From: Adineta ricciae
Lineage: Eukaryota > Rotifera > Eurotatoria > Adinetida > Adinetidae
Assembly (NCBI GenBank): GCA_905250025.1
Contig: CAJNOJ010000253.1
Location: 1-64,000, forward strand
Length of the DNA stretch: 64,000 bases
Direction of reading: 5' to 3'
The first letter of the stretch is position 1, and every line of letters starts with the position of its first letter. The position numbers were made by a program, and so were the translations under genes. The notes under the pieces are model-generated. The model was not told the origin of the DNA, did not search any database, and saw only the letters and a program-made list of their open reading frames with translations. Of this stretch, positions 62,994 through 64,000 are shown piece after piece.

Positions 62994-63377
62994 AAGATTA
63001 CCATATTTTTCATCTTATCGGCGTACTGGCTTTTCTCTTGTCGGGTTTAAAAGAATAAATTTGTTTTTGTCGATTAAATTTTGGTTATTTTCACGAATTT
63101 TAAAGGCGAAAATCGTTGGTTCATCATGTCAATCATAATGAAGTCTTGTTGTTTTAGCAGTGTAAAAGCAGCGAGACGTGTTTTTTTTGTTTTTGTAATA
63201 TACCTACACTTTTTACCTTCATTTTTGCTTTGACAACGATTATTTGTTTTACCCCCGATCACACGAGTAAAATGAACAAGAATAAATAGAAAAAGAATTT
63301 ATTTGACAGAAAAAGTGTCGACTACTTCCAGCATGCTTTAACTCTCGGAATCTATTTTGCATATAGAATATTTCAAT

Positions 63378-64000
63378 ATGGTATCAATTAATTGCACATA
63401 TGATTCGACTGTTGCTACATGTAATTCCTTAACAACAGGAGGAATCATTGGACTGGCAATTGGATGTTTCATTATTTTACTTATTATTGTTATTATTATC
63501 ATTTGCTGCTGTTGTTCTTGTGAATGTGCGGAAAGATGTGGATGTCAAAATACTTGCAGGTGTTTTGGAAAATGTAATCAAGCTGGAAGAAGTATTACTG
63601 TTCATCCAAAACCATATCAGCCACAACCATTTGTTACTCAGACGAATCAAAATGGTTTTGAAAATAAGCCACAGTATACGCCTGCACCCAAACCTGTGCC
63701 TAAGCCCCAGCTACAACCAACATCAGCGCCAACCATTGTCAAAAGAACTGAAATTAAGATAATAAGGCCACAACCAGTACAACCGAATCAACCATCAACG
63801 GTTCGACCAAATACCCCACAACCAACGCCAACACCGATACCAGTTAAAAAACCTGATCCAGCACCGCCTTACATACCAACACCAGCTCCTCAACCAGTAA
63901 TTGAAACGTGGAATCCTCCTCCACTTGTAACCCCAAAACCAGTCGTCGAAAAATGGAATCCACCACGTTCTCCGGTCATTGAAACATGGAATTCTGCATC
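63378..64000 (+). CDS. TWNP-repeat membrane protein, copy B (runs off window)
   Basis: First 207 codons from the ATG at 63378. The transmembrane helix is identical; the Cys cluster is CCCCSCECAERCGCQNTCRC. The linker differs from copy A by indels (shorter TPAPKP run, added QPSTVRP), as expected for low-complexity sequence. The repeat region begins at IETWNPPPL and is cut by the window end. Confidence 0.8.
   Translation, partial: MVSINCTYDSTVATCNSLTTGGIIGLAIGCFIILLIIVIIIICCCCSCECAERCGCQNTCRCFGKCNQAGRSITVHPKPYQPQPFVTQTNQNGFENKPQYTPAPKPVPKPQLQPTSAPTIVKRTEIKIIRPQPVQPNQPSTVRPNTPQPTPTPIPVKKPDPAPPYIPTPAPQPVIETWNPPPLVTPKPVVEKWNPPRSPVIETWNSA

Overview
The window looks like a bdelloid rotifer nuclear genome (Adineta- or Rotaria-like). 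Evidence: AT-rich DNA; very short GT-AG introns (about 47-54 nt in three receptor genes) next to intronless genes of bacterial or fungal type; an expanded rhodopsin-like receptor family; ADP-ribosyltransferases joined to TPR or NHL repeats; relics of Penelope-like and MULE elements; and TGTGGG-like (CCCACA) telomere-type hexamers. The exact species cannot be read from the sequence alone.

Layout. 1-11.4 kb: a tandem cluster of intron-bearing tRNA-Ser(AGA) genes and two-exon GPCR genes, all on the minus strand, with a broken GPCR exon and a broken ADP-ribosyltransferase/TPR gene. 11.4-20.6 kb: gene-poor, with an NmrA-like pseudogene, one intronless bacterial-type gene (552 aa), a palindromic MITE-like element and telomere-like hexamers with a minisatellite. 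20.6-23.2 kb: an eight-exon EF-hand (neuronal calcium sensor-like) gene. 23.6-27.2 kb: relics of a Penelope-like GIY-YIG domain, a MULE transposase and a LINE-like insertion. 27.8-34.0 kb: an F-box gene, a secreted GH84-like glycosidase and a TIR-domain gene cut by a single n. 34.0-39.5 kb: a second, damaged copy of the MULE/F-box/TIR block. 39.6-53.2 kb: cupin, nucleoside hydrolase, NAD(P)-binding protein, MFS transporter, secreted Cys-rich fusion protein, ADP-ribosyltransferase-NHL fusion, proline-rich membrane protein, and an XPR1-like phosphate exporter cut by another n. 53.2-64.0 kb: a second copy of the block from cupin to the proline-rich gene.

Interpretation. Three blocks sit head to tail, separated by single n characters at 34000 and 53231, and both joins cut genes in mid-coding sequence. 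They are most simply read as homologous contigs (alleles or recent duplicates) placed in series by scaffolding, although true tandem duplication is possible. Comparing copies turns one into an empty-site control for the other. This supports a LINE-like insertion, a 161-bp hAT-type MITE with an 8-bp target duplication, and a 240-bp presence/absence segment holding a tRNA-like sequence. It also reveals damage in one copy: a premature stop in an NHL propeller, a lost intron acceptor in a TIR gene, a nonsense codon in an F-box gene and a lost alternative start codon.

Functionally the window mixes sensing genes (GPCRs, calcium sensor), enzymes of families that use or cleave NAD or nucleosides (TIR, ADP-ribosyltransferase, nucleoside hydrolase) and intronless metabolic genes that look horizontally acquired. 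No operon or CRISPR is present. The most unusual coding features are the ADP-ribosyltransferase-NHL fusion, the helical-TIR-C-terminal-domain protein, the secreted protein joining an ephrin-receptor-like Cys-rich region to a bacterial-type domain, and a TWNP-repeat membrane protein.
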